In this document: piece by piece, positions 41,974 to 50,284 of the stretch | Numbering within the stretch: position 1 is the stretch's first letter | Layout of the letters: the number at the start of each line of letters is the position of its first letter | Source of the DNA: Yinghuangia elevatio | GTDB taxonomy: Bacteria > Actinomycetota > Actinomycetes > Streptomycetales > Streptomycetaceae | Direction of reading: 5' to 3' | Length of the DNA: 64,000 bases | Assembly (NCBI RefSeq): GCF_040649515.1 | Contig: NZ_JBEZFP010000007.1 | Coordinates: 1-64,000 of the forward strand | Translations under genes and position numbers: made by a program | Notes under the pieces: model-generated | Database searches by the model: none | Told to the model about the DNA's origin: nothing | Seen by the model: only the letters and a program-made list of their open reading frames with translations

Positions 41974-42453
41974 CTACAACGCCTCGGTCAGGCCCTCCCA
42001 GTGACCTGCGAGGGCAGCCAGCAAATCCATCAACTGCTCGCGCTGCTCGGCGTCGTACGGCTCCAGGAGCCGTTCGTCGAGCGCCCGCGCACGCAGGTTG
42101 GCCTCGTGCAGAGACCGCTCACCGTCCTCGGTGAGGTAGAGCAGCTTGCGGCGGCCGTCGTCGGCCGCGGTCTTGCGGACGATGAGCCCGCGGTTCTCCA
42201 GCCGCCGGGCGACGTCCGCCATGGTCGAGGTGTCCAGGGCCACGGCCGAGGCCAGCGACCGCTGGTCCTGCCCGGGGCTCGCGTCGACGGCCGTGAGGAC
42301 CGCGAACTGCGGCCCGGTGAGCACCGGGTCGACCGCTCGGACCCAGGCCGCCAGGTACGCCTGGTGCAGGCGCCGGACCTGGTATCCGGGCGCCGCGACC
42401 AGGACGGCGGGCGGGACGGGGGTGGACGGAGCGGACGCGGTCTGATCAGCCAT
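41974..42453 (-). CDS. MarR family regulator (NicR-like)
   Basis: A 159-residue MarR winged-helix protein. The recognition region is RSLASAVALDTSTMADVARRLENRGLIVRK, followed by the wing DDGRRKLLYLTEDG. In Pseudomonas putida the nic catabolic genes are repressed by the MarR protein NicR, with 6-hydroxynicotinate as inducer, so this is the natural candidate here. It lies inside the cluster between nicD and nicE rather than at its head. Confidence 0.87.
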   Translation of the reverse strand: MADQTASAPSTPVPPAVLVAAPGYQVRRLHQAYLAAWVRAVDPVLTGPQFAVLTAVDASPGQDQRSLASAVALDTSTMADVARRLENRGLIVRKTAADDGRRKLLYLTEDGERSLHEANLRARALDERLLEPYDAEQREQLMDLLAALAGHWEGLTEAL

Positions 42454-42518
42454 GCGCCCATTTGAGCACGGCGTCCCCGCGTTCCGCGGCCGGCGTCTCC
42501 CACGCGCCCCCGCCGAGG

Positions 42519-43409
42519 TCAGGGCGTCATGCCGCGCAGCGCGCCACGCAACGCGCCGACGGCTTCGGACGGGTTGTCCCAGAAGACCATGTGCGCCGCT
42601 CCCGGGACCGCCGCGAAGGAGGCCTCCGGATTGCGTGCGGCCGCCTCGGCGGCGCCCTCCGATGTGACGACGGGGCTCTCCGCGCCGTACAGGAACACGG
42701 CCGGGGCCGGCACCGAGGGCCACCACCGGAAGAAGTCCTCGGCCTCGAAGCCGCGGTGCGTCGCCGCGACGGCCTCCGGATCGCAGCTCGCCAGCCAGCG
42801 GGCCCGCAGCTCCTGTTCGCGGCGCGGCCAGCGGGGCCAGGACGCGGCGACCTGCTCCGCGGTGGTGCCGTTCCGTGCCTCGGCGAGTTGGCCTAGAAAG
42901 GCGTCCGCGCTCGTCGGGTACGGCCCCCGGCCCGGCCCGCTGAGCGGCGGGTCGACCAGCACGGTGCCGCCGAGTGCCGCCTTGGCGCGTACCGCGACGG
43001 CCGCCGCGATCCGCGCGCCCAGCGAGTGGCCCACGAGGACGGGCGGCGGGCCGTCCGCGCACAAGGCGTCCAACATGGCCTCGGTGTCCTCGGCGTAGTC
43101 CTCCAACGTGTACGAGGGTCCCGAGTCGGACATCCCGCGTCCGCGCGCATCGACGACCAGGACCCGGTGGCTGTCGGCGAGTTCGCGGGCCACGAAGTCC
43201 ATGCCGATCGCCGGCATCGTGATACCGGGCAGCAGCACGACCGGCGCCCGGCCGGCCTCGGGCGACGCCCGCTCCCTGGAGGCGGGGCCGTCGGGCCCGG
43301 CGTAGTCGAGGACGTGCAGTTGCAGGGACTCGGTGCGGACCCACCGGCTGTCGGCCGGTATGCCCGCGAGGTCGTCGAACGCCTCCCTGGTGACGATGCG
43401 GCCGGTCAC
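42519..43409 (-). CDS. nicD: N-formylmaleamate deformylase NicD-like
   Basis: A 296-residue alpha/beta-hydrolase that should split N-formylmaleamate into maleamate and formate. The nucleophile is Ser129 in LVGHSLGARIA. VVDARGRGMSDSGPSY, VLVDPPLSGPGRGPYP and the final GAAHMVFWDNP (catalytic His) follow the Pseudomonas NicD pattern closely. The GTG start overlaps the stop of nicF by 4 bp (GTGA). A gap of 65 bp separates it from the MarR gene. Assignment relies on sequence pattern plus pathway neighbours. Confidence 0.87.
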   Translation of the reverse strand: MTGRIVTREAFDDLAGIPADSRWVRTESLQLHVLDYAGPDGPASRERASPEAGRAPVVLLPGITMPAIGMDFVARELADSHRVLVVDARGRGMSDSGPSYTLEDYAEDTEAMLDALCADGPPPVLVGHSLGARIAAAVAVRAKAALGGTVLVDPPLSGPGRGPYPTSADAFLGQLAEARNGTTAEQVAASWPRWPRREQELRARWLASCDPEAVAATHRGFEAEDFFRWWPSVPAPAVFLYGAESPVVTSEGAAEAAARNPEASFAAVPGAAHMVFWDNPSEAVGALRGALRGMTP

Positions 43410-44161
43410 GGGTTGCCTCCTTCCCACGCCCGCGTCGGGGCGCTTCGGTGCGTCCGCCCGGCGGGCCGGGCACCGCCGCTCGGGCGGGTGGTGCGGCGCG
43501 GCGGAGCGGGGACGAGCGCCCGCAGATAGGCCACGGCGTGGTCGAGGCTCACGACGTCCCCGTACTTGGCGTGGATGTCGAACAGCGCGGCGTCGTGCGG
43601 CCCGCGCGCCCGGTCGCCCGCGCAGTCGGCGGGTACCAGGACGGCGAAGCCGGACTGCACGGCGTCGACGGCGGTCGCCCGGACGCACCCGCTGGTCGTC
43701 GCGCCGCACACGATCGCCGTGTCGCAGCCGAGTGCCGTGAGGTGCGCGGCCAACGACGTCCCGAAGAAGGCCGAGGCCCCCTTCTTGACGACCAGGTGGT
43801 CCGTGTCCTCGCGCGGCAGGCGGGGATCGATCGCCACCGCCTCGGAGCCTTCGCGCAGCGCCCGCAGGCCGGGGGCCTTGCGCAGCCACGCGACGCCGTC
43901 GCCGTCCGTTTCCGCCGCCGTGTACGCGATGGCCGTGAACACCACGGGGGCGCCCGCGAAGCGTGCCGCGTCGACGAGTTCGGTGGTGGCCGCGACGACG
44001 CCGGTCAGGTCGGTGCCGGTCGGGTACGCGGGCTCGGTGAACCCGCGGGTGAGGTCGACGACCACGACGGCGGGGCGCTTGCCCGCGCCGGCGGGGGCGC
44101 CGAACCCGGCTCGGTCGTAGATGTCCTCGGTCGGCATGCCGTACAGCGCGGCCGCGTTCAC
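43406..44161 (-). CDS. nicF: maleamate amidohydrolase NicF-like
   Basis: A 251-residue isochorismatase-fold amidase expected to turn maleamate into maleate and ammonia. The triad is visible: Asp36 in VVVVDLTRGF, Lys126 or Lys127 in VVKKGASAFFGT, and Cys159 in CGATTSGCVRAT. The C-terminus has an Arg/Pro-rich extension of about 35 residues. GTGA overlaps link it to the genes on both sides; a later ATG (MPTEDIYDRAGFG) is an alternative start. Nicotinamidase belongs to the same fold, but neighbours favour maleamate. Confidence 0.86.
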   Translation of the reverse strand: MNAAALYGMPTEDIYDRAGFGAPAGAGKRPAVVVVDLTRGFTEPAYPTGTDLTGVVAATTELVDAARFAGAPVVFTAIAYTAAETDGDGVAWLRKAPGLRALREGSEAVAIDPRLPREDTDHLVVKKGASAFFGTSLAAHLTALGCDTAIVCGATTSGCVRATAVDAVQSGFAVLVPADCAGDRARGPHDAALFDIHAKYGDVVSLDHAVAYLRALVPAPPRRTTRPSGGARPAGRTHRSAPTRAWEGGNP

Positions 44162-44970
44162 GCGGTGCCTCCCCGTGCGGCCTTGAGCTGTCGCTCGACG
44201 GACGCGAGGCGGCCGAGCAGCCAGCCTTCGAACACGCCGAAGGCGAACGCTCCGAGGACCGGTGCGTACTTGGCGTACTTAGCGAGCGCGGGTCCGGCGA
44301 CCATCGCGAACCCGTCGAGTTCCGGGCCGCTCACCGGGGTGAACTCCGCGGCGGACGCTTGGGTGGGCGCCGAGGCGGACGCCTGGGTGGACGCCTGGCT
44401 GGACGCCGGGGTGGACGCCTGGTGGGATGCCGCGGCGGGCGCCGGCTCGGATGCCGCGAGGCGGCCCGGGGCCGCGTCGCCGGAGCGGGAGGCCGACACC
44501 GCCGTGGTGGCGTTCGACGGTGCCGGCCCGGCATCCAGCAGACCGCCCAGGTTGCGGGCGAACTGCTGGAGGATGCGGTCCGACACGGCGGTGATGGCGC
44601 CCTTGCCGAACTGCGCGATCTTGCCCCGGATCACCAGGTCGGTGGCCAGGTCGAGGCGCGCCCCGCCGGGTGCGTCGGCGACCAGTACGGTGACCTCCGC
44701 CTCGGCGTCCCCGCTGCCGTGCGTGTCGGTGCCGCGAGCCTGGACCCGCAGGCGGCGGTTAGCCTCGTCGACCTCCAGGAATCGCACGGTCCCGGAGTAC
44801 GCGGCGGTGATGGGGCCGACCTTGACCTTGACCCCGCCCTGCCAGGCGTCGCCGTCGCGGCCGCTGAGGACCGCGCCGGGCATGCAGGTGGCCACCCGCT
44901 CGACGTCGTTGATCAGTGCGAAGACCGCCGCGGGCGGCGCGGCGACCGGCACGGTGCTGGTGAACCGCAT
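44158..44970 (-). CDS. CoxG-like SRPBCC maturation protein
   Basis: A 270-residue protein. The first 150 residues are a CoxG/SRPBCC domain (STVPVAAPPAAVFALINDVERVATCMPGA, VKVGPITAAYSGTV, GKGAITAVSDRILQQFARNL). A Ser/Ala/Gln-rich linker encoded by 12-bp repeats follows. The C-terminal FAMVAGPALAKYAKYAP segment and a hydrophobic patch may attach to the membrane. CoxG relatives recruit or mature molybdenum hydroxylases. It lies between nicF and the 2Fe-2S subunit, overlapping by 4 and 1 bp. It is probably dedicated to the adjacent hydroxylase. Confidence 0.87.
   Translation of the reverse strand: MRFTSTVPVAAPPAAVFALINDVERVATCMPGAVLSGRDGDAWQGGVKVKVGPITAAYSGTVRFLEVDEANRRLRVQARGTDTHGSGDAEAEVTVLVADAPGGARLDLATDLVIRGKIAQFGKGAITAVSDRILQQFARNLGGLLDAGPAPSNATTAVSASRSGDAAPGRLAASEPAPAAASHQASTPASSQASTQASASAPTQASAAEFTPVSGPELDGFAMVAGPALAKYAKYAPVLGAFAFGVFEGWLLGRLASVERQLKAARGGTA
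44366..44427. repeat. 12-bp repeats in the CoxG-like gene
   Basis: Imperfect units of gtggacgcctgg type repeat about five times and encode a Ser/Ala/Gln-rich linker. The repeats keep the reading frame and probably vary in number between strains. Confidence 0.65.
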
Positions 44971-45488
44971 CACTTCTCCTTCGGGTTCCGGGCACGGCGC
45001 CGTGCGGCGCAGTGCTCGATCGCCTCGACGATCGGCTGGTAGCCCGTGCAGCGGCACAGGTTCGCGGCGACGACCTCGCGGATCTCGTCCTTGGCGGGGT
45101 CCGGGGTCTCGGCGAGGTAGCCCTCGGCGAGCATCAGGAACCCCGGGGTGCAGAAGCCGCACTGGAGTGCGTGGTGTTCGGTGAACGCCTGTTGCAAATC
45201 CCCGAGTTGCCGGCCGTCGGCGAGGGACTCGACGGTGCGCAGTGCCATGCCTTCGGCCTGCGCGGCGAACATCAGGCACGCGCGTACCGGACGTCCGTCG
45301 GCGAGGATCGTGCACGCGCCGCAGATGCCGTGCTCGCAGCCGACGTGGGTGCCGGTGAGACCGAGGTCGTGGCGCAGGACGTCGACGAGGGTCCGCCGTG
45401 GCTCGACCACGAGTTCGTGGCGCTCGCCGTTGACGTCGAGGGTGAGCAGCAGATGCGTCTCGCGGGACGCGGTCCCGGTCTCTGTCAT
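44970..45488 (-). CDS. nicotinate hydroxylase 2Fe-2S subunit
   Basis: A 172-residue small subunit of the xanthine oxidase family. The plant-type cluster ligands are in GCEHGICGACTIL and CLMFAAQ (residues about 49-78). The second cluster ligands are in QCGFCTPGFLML and LCRCTGY (about 108-148). It passes electrons from the molybdenum centre to the FAD subunit. It overlaps the large subunit gene by 4 bp. Pseudomonas NicA is the equivalent, but that enzyme has only two subunits and uses cytochrome c. Confidence 0.92.
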   Translation of the reverse strand: MTETGTASRETHLLLTLDVNGERHELVVEPRRTLVDVLRHDLGLTGTHVGCEHGICGACTILADGRPVRACLMFAAQAEGMALRTVESLADGRQLGDLQQAFTEHHALQCGFCTPGFLMLAEGYLAETPDPAKDEIREVVAANLCRCTGYQPIVEAIEHCAARRRARNPKEK

Positions 45489-47842
45489 GAGGCGTTCTCC
45501 AGGGCGCGCTGTACCGTTTCGGGAGTGACGGGGGTGTCGTCCAGTTCGACGCCGGTCGGGGCCAGCGCGTCGTTCACGGCGTTGAGCACGGCGGCCGGGG
45601 CGCCGATCGTGCCGCCCTCGCCGGCGCCCTTGGCGCCGGTCGAGGTGAACGCGCACGGCGTCTCCAGGTGGTGGATCGCCACGTCGGGGATCTCCCAGGC
45701 GGTCGGCACCTTGTAGTCCATGAAGCTGGTCGCCGACGGCTCCCCCTGCGCGTCGTAGGTGATCTGCTCGAACAGGGCGCCGGCGATGCCCTGGGCGATG
45801 CCGCCGCGGCACTGGCCCTCGACGACCTGCGGGTTGACCGCGACGCCGCAGTCCTCGACGCAGATGTAGCGCAGGATCTCGACGCGGCCGGTGCCCTCGT
45901 GGAGTTCGACGACGACGCCGTGTGTGGCGTTCGAGAAGGTGCCGTCGTCGAACACGTCGAAGCTCGCGACCGCGCTCAGCCCGGGTTCGGCGCCGTCGGG
46001 CAGCAAGTGCGAGCGCAGGTAGGCGGCGTCGGCGATGTCGGCGTACGTCACCGCCCGTTCGGGTGCGTCGCGCAGCCGTATCCGCCCCGGCACGCGCTCG
46101 ACCTCGCCGGGCTTCGCGTCGAGCAGGTGCGCACCGATCTCCACGAGCTTGTCGCCGAGTTTGGCGGCGGCCCGGTGGACCGCGCTGCCGCCGACCACGA
46201 TCGACCGGCTCGCGAACGTGCCCCAGCCGTACGTGACCCGGTCCGTATCGCCCTGGTGCAGGCGGACCTTCGCCAGTTCGACGCCGAGTTCGTCGGCGAC
46301 GATCTGGGCGAGCGTCGTCTCGTGGCTCTGCCCGTGGTTCTGGGTGCCGCTGGTGACGGTGACGGCGCCGGTGGTGTCCATGCGGACCTCGGCGATGTCG
46401 AACCCGGGCACGACGCGCATCTTGCGGGCCGCGAACGCGGTCGAACCGTAGCCGGTGCGCTCGCTGAAGCACGAGTAGCCGATGCCGAGGTGGCGGCCCT
46501 CGCGGCGGGCGGCGTCCCGGGCGTCGTACCAGCCCTCGTCCTTCAGGACGCGCTCGCACAGGTCGAGCGATTCCAGGTACGAGCCGGGGTCGTAGGTGAT
46601 CCGGTTGATGCCGGTGTAGGGGAACTCGGTGATGACGTTGCGGCGGCGTATCTCGACGGCGTCCAGGCCGAGTTCGCGGGCCGCGCGCTCCATGAGGCGT
46701 TCGACGACCATGACGTACTGCGGTCGGCTGACGCCGCGGTAGGGCGCGGTCGGGGCCTTGTTGGTGGTGACGGCCCGGCCGCGCACGCGGTACGCCGGGA
46801 CCTTGTACACACTCGGCATCTCGGCGGACGCCATCAGCGGCTCGATGCCCGCGGTGAACGGGTAGCACGAGTACGCGCCCATGTCGCACACCACGTCGGC
46901 GTCGATGGCGAGGATGGCGCCGTCGGCGTCGAACGCGGCCCGCACGTCGTAGCGTTGCTCGCGGGCGAGGAAGGACGCGGTGAGCGCGTCCTTGCGGTCC
47001 TCGATCCACTTGACCGGCCGTCCGAGGCGCAGCGCGGCGGCCGCGGCGGCGATCTCCTCGCGCCCGACCACGCACTTCTGTCCAAAGCCGCCGCCCATGT
47101 CCGGGACCACGACGCGCACCGCGCGTTCGTCGAGGCCGAGGCAGGACGCCGCGACGGTGCGCACCTGATGGGGCGTCTGGGTGCAGGTGTGCAGGACTAG
47201 TTGGTCCTCCTTGGCGTCCCATGCGGCGACGGCGCCGCGGGTCTCCAGCGGAAGGGCGTTCTGGCGGCCGGTCTTGGTCCGGACGCGGACGACGCAGGGC
47301 GCGGCGGCGAAGACGTCGTCGATTCCCTCGGTGGCGAACATCGCGACGTCCACGAGGGTGTTCGCGGCGGCGGCCTCGTGGACGCGCGGGGCGCCGGAGG
47401 CGAGGGCCTGGGTGTCCGAGACGACGGGGGTCATGACGTCGTACGTCACCTTGGCCGCCTCGATGCCGTCCTCGGCCGCGTAGGGGTCGCGGGCGACGAC
47501 GACGGCGAGCGGTTCGCCGACGTACCGCACGCGGTCGCGGGCCAGGATCGGCATGTCGGTGGGCACGAACTCGTGGAGCGGGCGGTCGAGGCGGGCGGAG
47601 ATGTCGCCGAGGGCGAGATCGGCGGCGTCGAAGGCGGCGACCACGCCGCGGACTTCGCGGACCGCGTCGAGGTCTATGCCGGTGACGGCCGCGTGCGCCA
47701 CGGTGCTGCGCACGAACTGCGCGTGCAGCATGCCGGGCAGGGTGATGTCGTCGACGAACCGGCCGTTGCCGGTGAGCAGACGGGGGTCCTCCCGGCGGCG
47801 GACCGAGGAGCCGACGAGGCGGCCGGAGGTTGCGGGGTTCAT
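45485..47842 (-). CDS. nicotinate hydroxylase molybdopterin subunit
   Basis: A 785-residue catalytic subunit that should hydroxylate C6 of nicotinate with oxygen from water. The N-terminal domain has RREDPRLLTGNGRFVDDI. Mo-cofactor loops are GGGFGQK, TAPYRGVSRPQ and the segment around GTQNHGQSHET. The catalytic base is Glu742 in GAKGAGEGGTIG. It lacks the AYXCSFR loop of carbon monoxide dehydrogenase, so CO oxidation is unlikely despite the CoxG neighbour. It overlaps the genes on both sides by 4 bp. The substrate is inferred from the downstream pathway genes. Confidence 0.9.
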   Translation of the reverse strand: MNPATSGRLVGSSVRRREDPRLLTGNGRFVDDITLPGMLHAQFVRSTVAHAAVTGIDLDAVREVRGVVAAFDAADLALGDISARLDRPLHEFVPTDMPILARDRVRYVGEPLAVVVARDPYAAEDGIEAAKVTYDVMTPVVSDTQALASGAPRVHEAAAANTLVDVAMFATEGIDDVFAAAPCVVRVRTKTGRQNALPLETRGAVAAWDAKEDQLVLHTCTQTPHQVRTVAASCLGLDERAVRVVVPDMGGGFGQKCVVGREEIAAAAAALRLGRPVKWIEDRKDALTASFLAREQRYDVRAAFDADGAILAIDADVVCDMGAYSCYPFTAGIEPLMASAEMPSVYKVPAYRVRGRAVTTNKAPTAPYRGVSRPQYVMVVERLMERAARELGLDAVEIRRRNVITEFPYTGINRITYDPGSYLESLDLCERVLKDEGWYDARDAARREGRHLGIGYSCFSERTGYGSTAFAARKMRVVPGFDIAEVRMDTTGAVTVTSGTQNHGQSHETTLAQIVADELGVELAKVRLHQGDTDRVTYGWGTFASRSIVVGGSAVHRAAAKLGDKLVEIGAHLLDAKPGEVERVPGRIRLRDAPERAVTYADIADAAYLRSHLLPDGAEPGLSAVASFDVFDDGTFSNATHGVVVELHEGTGRVEILRYICVEDCGVAVNPQVVEGQCRGGIAQGIAGALFEQITYDAQGEPSATSFMDYKVPTAWEIPDVAIHHLETPCAFTSTGAKGAGEGGTIGAPAAVLNAVNDALAPTGVELDDTPVTPETVQRALENAS

Positions 47843-48711
47843 CGGGTCATCGCCTCCTCGCAGGCGTCCTGGACGAGCGTCCGGATGAGCGTGCGCCGGT
47901 ACGCGGCGCTGCCGTTGGCGTCGTGGGGCGGGTCTGCCGCGGCCGCCGCGGCGTGCGCGCAGGCGGTGAACAGTTCGGCCTCGGCGCCGGCCGCCGCCCC
48001 GACGGCGAGCACGGCCTCGGCCTCGGGCGAGCGCACCGGGGCGGGGGCGACGCCGCCGAGGGCGACCCGGCCGCCGCGTACCTCCCCCGCGGGTCCCAGA
48101 TCGAGGGAGACGGCTGTCGAGACGATGGCGAAGTCGCCGCGTCGCTCGGCGAATTCGGTGAGGGCCGCATGCGGTGCCGGGGCGGGGAAGGTGATCTCGA
48201 CCAGGATCTCGTCGGGTTCGAGTGCGGTGGTGTAGAAGCCGTGGAAGAACTCGGCGGCCGGGATCACGCGTCGGCCGTGGGGCCCGAGCGCGGTGAGCTC
48301 GGCGTCGAGCAGGACCGCGAGCAGGCACCACTCGGCGGTCGTGTCGCCGTGCGCGATGCTGCCGCCCACGGTCCCCCGGGTGCGGATCGGCAGGTGGCCC
48401 ACCCAGGACATGGCGTCGCGCAGGACCCGGAAGCCGGGGCCGATGACGCCGTCCGGCGCGGTCTCGACCGCATGGTGCGTGGTCAGGGCGCCGATGCGCA
48501 GCGATCCGTCGGCTTCGGCACGCAGGTAGTCGAGTTCGCGCAGCCCGCCGATGTCGACCAGGTGGCCGGGGCGGGCGAGCCGGAAGCTCATCATGGGGAC
48601 CAGGCTCTGGCCGCCCGCGATGACCTTGGCGTCGTCGCCGAGTTCGGCCAGGAGCCGGGCGGCCCCCGCGGCGTCGCGGGCCCGGTGGTAGGCAAAGGGT
48701 GCGGGCTTCAC
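47839..48711 (-). CDS. nicotinate hydroxylase FAD subunit
   Basis: A 290-residue medium subunit of the FAD-binding PCMH type with CO-dehydrogenase flavoprotein C-terminal domain. The FAD loops are VIAGGQSLVPMMSFRLARP (residues 30-48) and TRGTVGGSIAHGDTTAEW (about 111-128). With this subunit electrons would go to NAD or a quinone rather than to cytochrome c. It overlaps the large subunit gene by 4 bp. A 196-bp gap with a minisatellite separates it from nicC upstream. Confidence 0.9.
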   Translation of the reverse strand: MKPAPFAYHRARDAAGAARLLAELGDDAKVIAGGQSLVPMMSFRLARPGHLVDIGGLRELDYLRAEADGSLRIGALTTHHAVETAPDGVIGPGFRVLRDAMSWVGHLPIRTRGTVGGSIAHGDTTAEWCLLAVLLDAELTALGPHGRRVIPAAEFFHGFYTTALEPDEILVEITFPAPAPHAALTEFAERRGDFAIVSTAVSLDLGPAGEVRGGRVALGGVAPAPVRSPEAEAVLAVGAAAGAEAELFTACAHAAAAAADPPHDANGSAAYRRTLIRTLVQDACEEAMTR

Positions 48712-48745
48712 GGTGTCCGGCCTCCTTCCTGGATTCCTGGATCCC

Positions 48746-48835
48746 GGGTGTTCGGGTCCTGGGTGTTCGGGTCCTGGGTGCGCGGGTCCTGGGTGCGCGG
48801 GTCCTGGGTGCGCGGGTCTTGGGTGCGCGGGTCTT
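48746..48835. repeat. 15-bp minisatellite inside the nic operon
   Basis: Six uninterrupted 15-bp units run head to tail: two gggtgttcgggtcct, two gggtgcgcgggtcct and two gggtgcgcgggtctt. The paired variants suggest growth by unit duplication. They lie in the gap between nicC and the FAD subunit gene. No ORF in the operon uses them. Confidence 0.85.
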
Positions 48836-48907
48836 CGGTGTCAGGACGGGTTGCGTTCGGGGCGGCTTCCTCGCTGATTGCTCGATTCAGCACCGGGTAC
48901 CGCACGC

Positions 48908-50191
48908 TCACCGGGCGAACTGGTAGGCGAAGGCGCCCAGATCGGGGTCGTCGAGCGGCGTGCCGGACCACAGCCAGTCGTACGAGACGTCCGACTCGCC
49001 GGTGAAGCCCCGCCGCAGCAGCTCGTCGCGCGCCTCCTGCTCCGGCCCGTCGGGCAGGTGGTAGAAGGCCATGTTGCGGACGGACGCCTCCTGCACCATG
49101 CCGGCGTGCTTGGCGCGGCGGTCGACGTACCGGCGCAGCGCGCCCTCGATGCCGGCCCCGGTCACCCGGCCCAACTCCTCGGCCAGCACTGCCGCGTCCT
49201 CCATCGCCTGGGACGCGCCCTGCGCCTGGTAGGGCAGCATCGCGTGGCACGAGTCGCCGAGCAGCGCGACGTGGCCGTCCATCCATACCGGGTCGCGGCG
49301 CCGGTGGTACAGGGCGAAGCACGCGACGTCCTCCTTGGCCTTGGAGAGCATCGCCGGGACCCGGTCGTCCCATCCGGCGAATGCCTCGACGAGGGCTTCG
49401 GCGCTGGACGCGACGGTCCACTTCTCGGCGACCTCGTCGGTGCAGGGCACACAGCCCACGACGTTGAGGAACTCGCCCTGGCGGATCATGTAGTGCACGA
49501 GATGGCGGTCGGGGCCGTACCAAATGGTGCTCTGGTAGCGGTCGACGAGCCACCGGGTGGCCGGGTCGGCGGCGACCAGGTCTCCGGGGATGAGCGCACG
49601 GAACGCCATCTCCCCGGAGAACTCCAGGGTGTCGGGGGCGCCCATGAGGTCCCGGACCGCGGAGCGGATGCCGTCGGCGCCGATGAGGACGTCGCCGGCG
49701 TACCGGGTGCCGTCCGCGGTGACGGCGACCGGGCGGGCGGGGTCGGTGCGGTCGAGACCGGTGACCTTGCTGTCGGTGCGCACCACCACCACCGGGCCGG
49801 GGCCGTTCGGGTCGACGCAGGCGTTGAGGATCACGCGGTGCAGGTCGGCGCGGTGGTAGTGCCAGTAAGGCGCGTTGTAGTTCCGCTTGCAGAACTCACC
49901 GAGCGGGGTGAGCCCGATGACGCTGCCGTCCTTCCAGCGCCTGCGCACCTGGTCGAGGGGTTCGGTGCGGATCGCCGCCAGCTGCGCGCGCAGGCCGAGG
50001 CCGAGCAGGATGCGGCTGGCGTTCGGCGCGGTCTGGATGCCCGCGCCGATCTCACCGAGCTCCGACGCCTGTTCCAGTACGGTCACCCGCACTCCGCGCT
50101 GACGCAGCGCCAACGCGGCGGTCAGCCCGCCGAGTCCGCCGCCGACGACGGTGACTTCGAACGACTGGGTGAGCGACGGGGTCGAGGCCAC
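48908..50191 (-). CDS. nicC: FAD monooxygenase, 6-hydroxynicotinate 3-monooxygenase NicC-like
   Basis: A 427-residue class A flavoprotein hydroxylase. Motifs are GGGLGGLTAALALRQRG (FAD Rossmann, residues 17-33), the DG fingerprint DVLIGADGIRSAVR and the GD motif HVALLGDSCHAMLPYQAQGA. In this pathway NicC replaces the carboxyl group of 6-hydroxynicotinate with hydroxyl to give 2,5-dihydroxypyridine. Salicylate hydroxylases share these motifs, so the assignment leans on the adjacent nicX. It lies 93 bp after nicX and is followed by the minisatellite. Confidence 0.85.
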   Translation of the reverse strand: MASTPSLTQSFEVTVVGGGLGGLTAALALRQRGVRVTVLEQASELGEIGAGIQTAPNASRILLGLGLRAQLAAIRTEPLDQVRRRWKDGSVIGLTPLGEFCKRNYNAPYWHYHRADLHRVILNACVDPNGPGPVVVVRTDSKVTGLDRTDPARPVAVTADGTRYAGDVLIGADGIRSAVRDLMGAPDTLEFSGEMAFRALIPGDLVAADPATRWLVDRYQSTIWYGPDRHLVHYMIRQGEFLNVVGCVPCTDEVAEKWTVASSAEALVEAFAGWDDRVPAMLSKAKEDVACFALYHRRRDPVWMDGHVALLGDSCHAMLPYQAQGASQAMEDAAVLAEELGRVTGAGIEGALRRYVDRRAKHAGMVQEASVRNMAFYHLPDGPEQEARDELLRRGFTGESDVSYDWLWSGTPLDDPDLGAFAYQFAR

Positions 50192-50284
50192 GGTCTCTTG
50201 TCTCCTTGGGAGGTGCGGGAGATGAGGTAGGAGAGGAGCTGCGGGCGGATCGTCGGAGGGATCCGCCGGCGGGGTTACGGGCGT

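Noticed and set aside
44158..48711. Carbon monoxide dehydrogenase (coxSLM plus coxG)
   Set aside because: The large subunit lacks the AYXCSFR active-site loop, and the adjacent NicX, NicD, NicF and NicE genes point to nicotinate.
48746..48835. CRISPR array
   Set aside because: The units are directly adjacent 15-mers without spacers, so this is a minisatellite.
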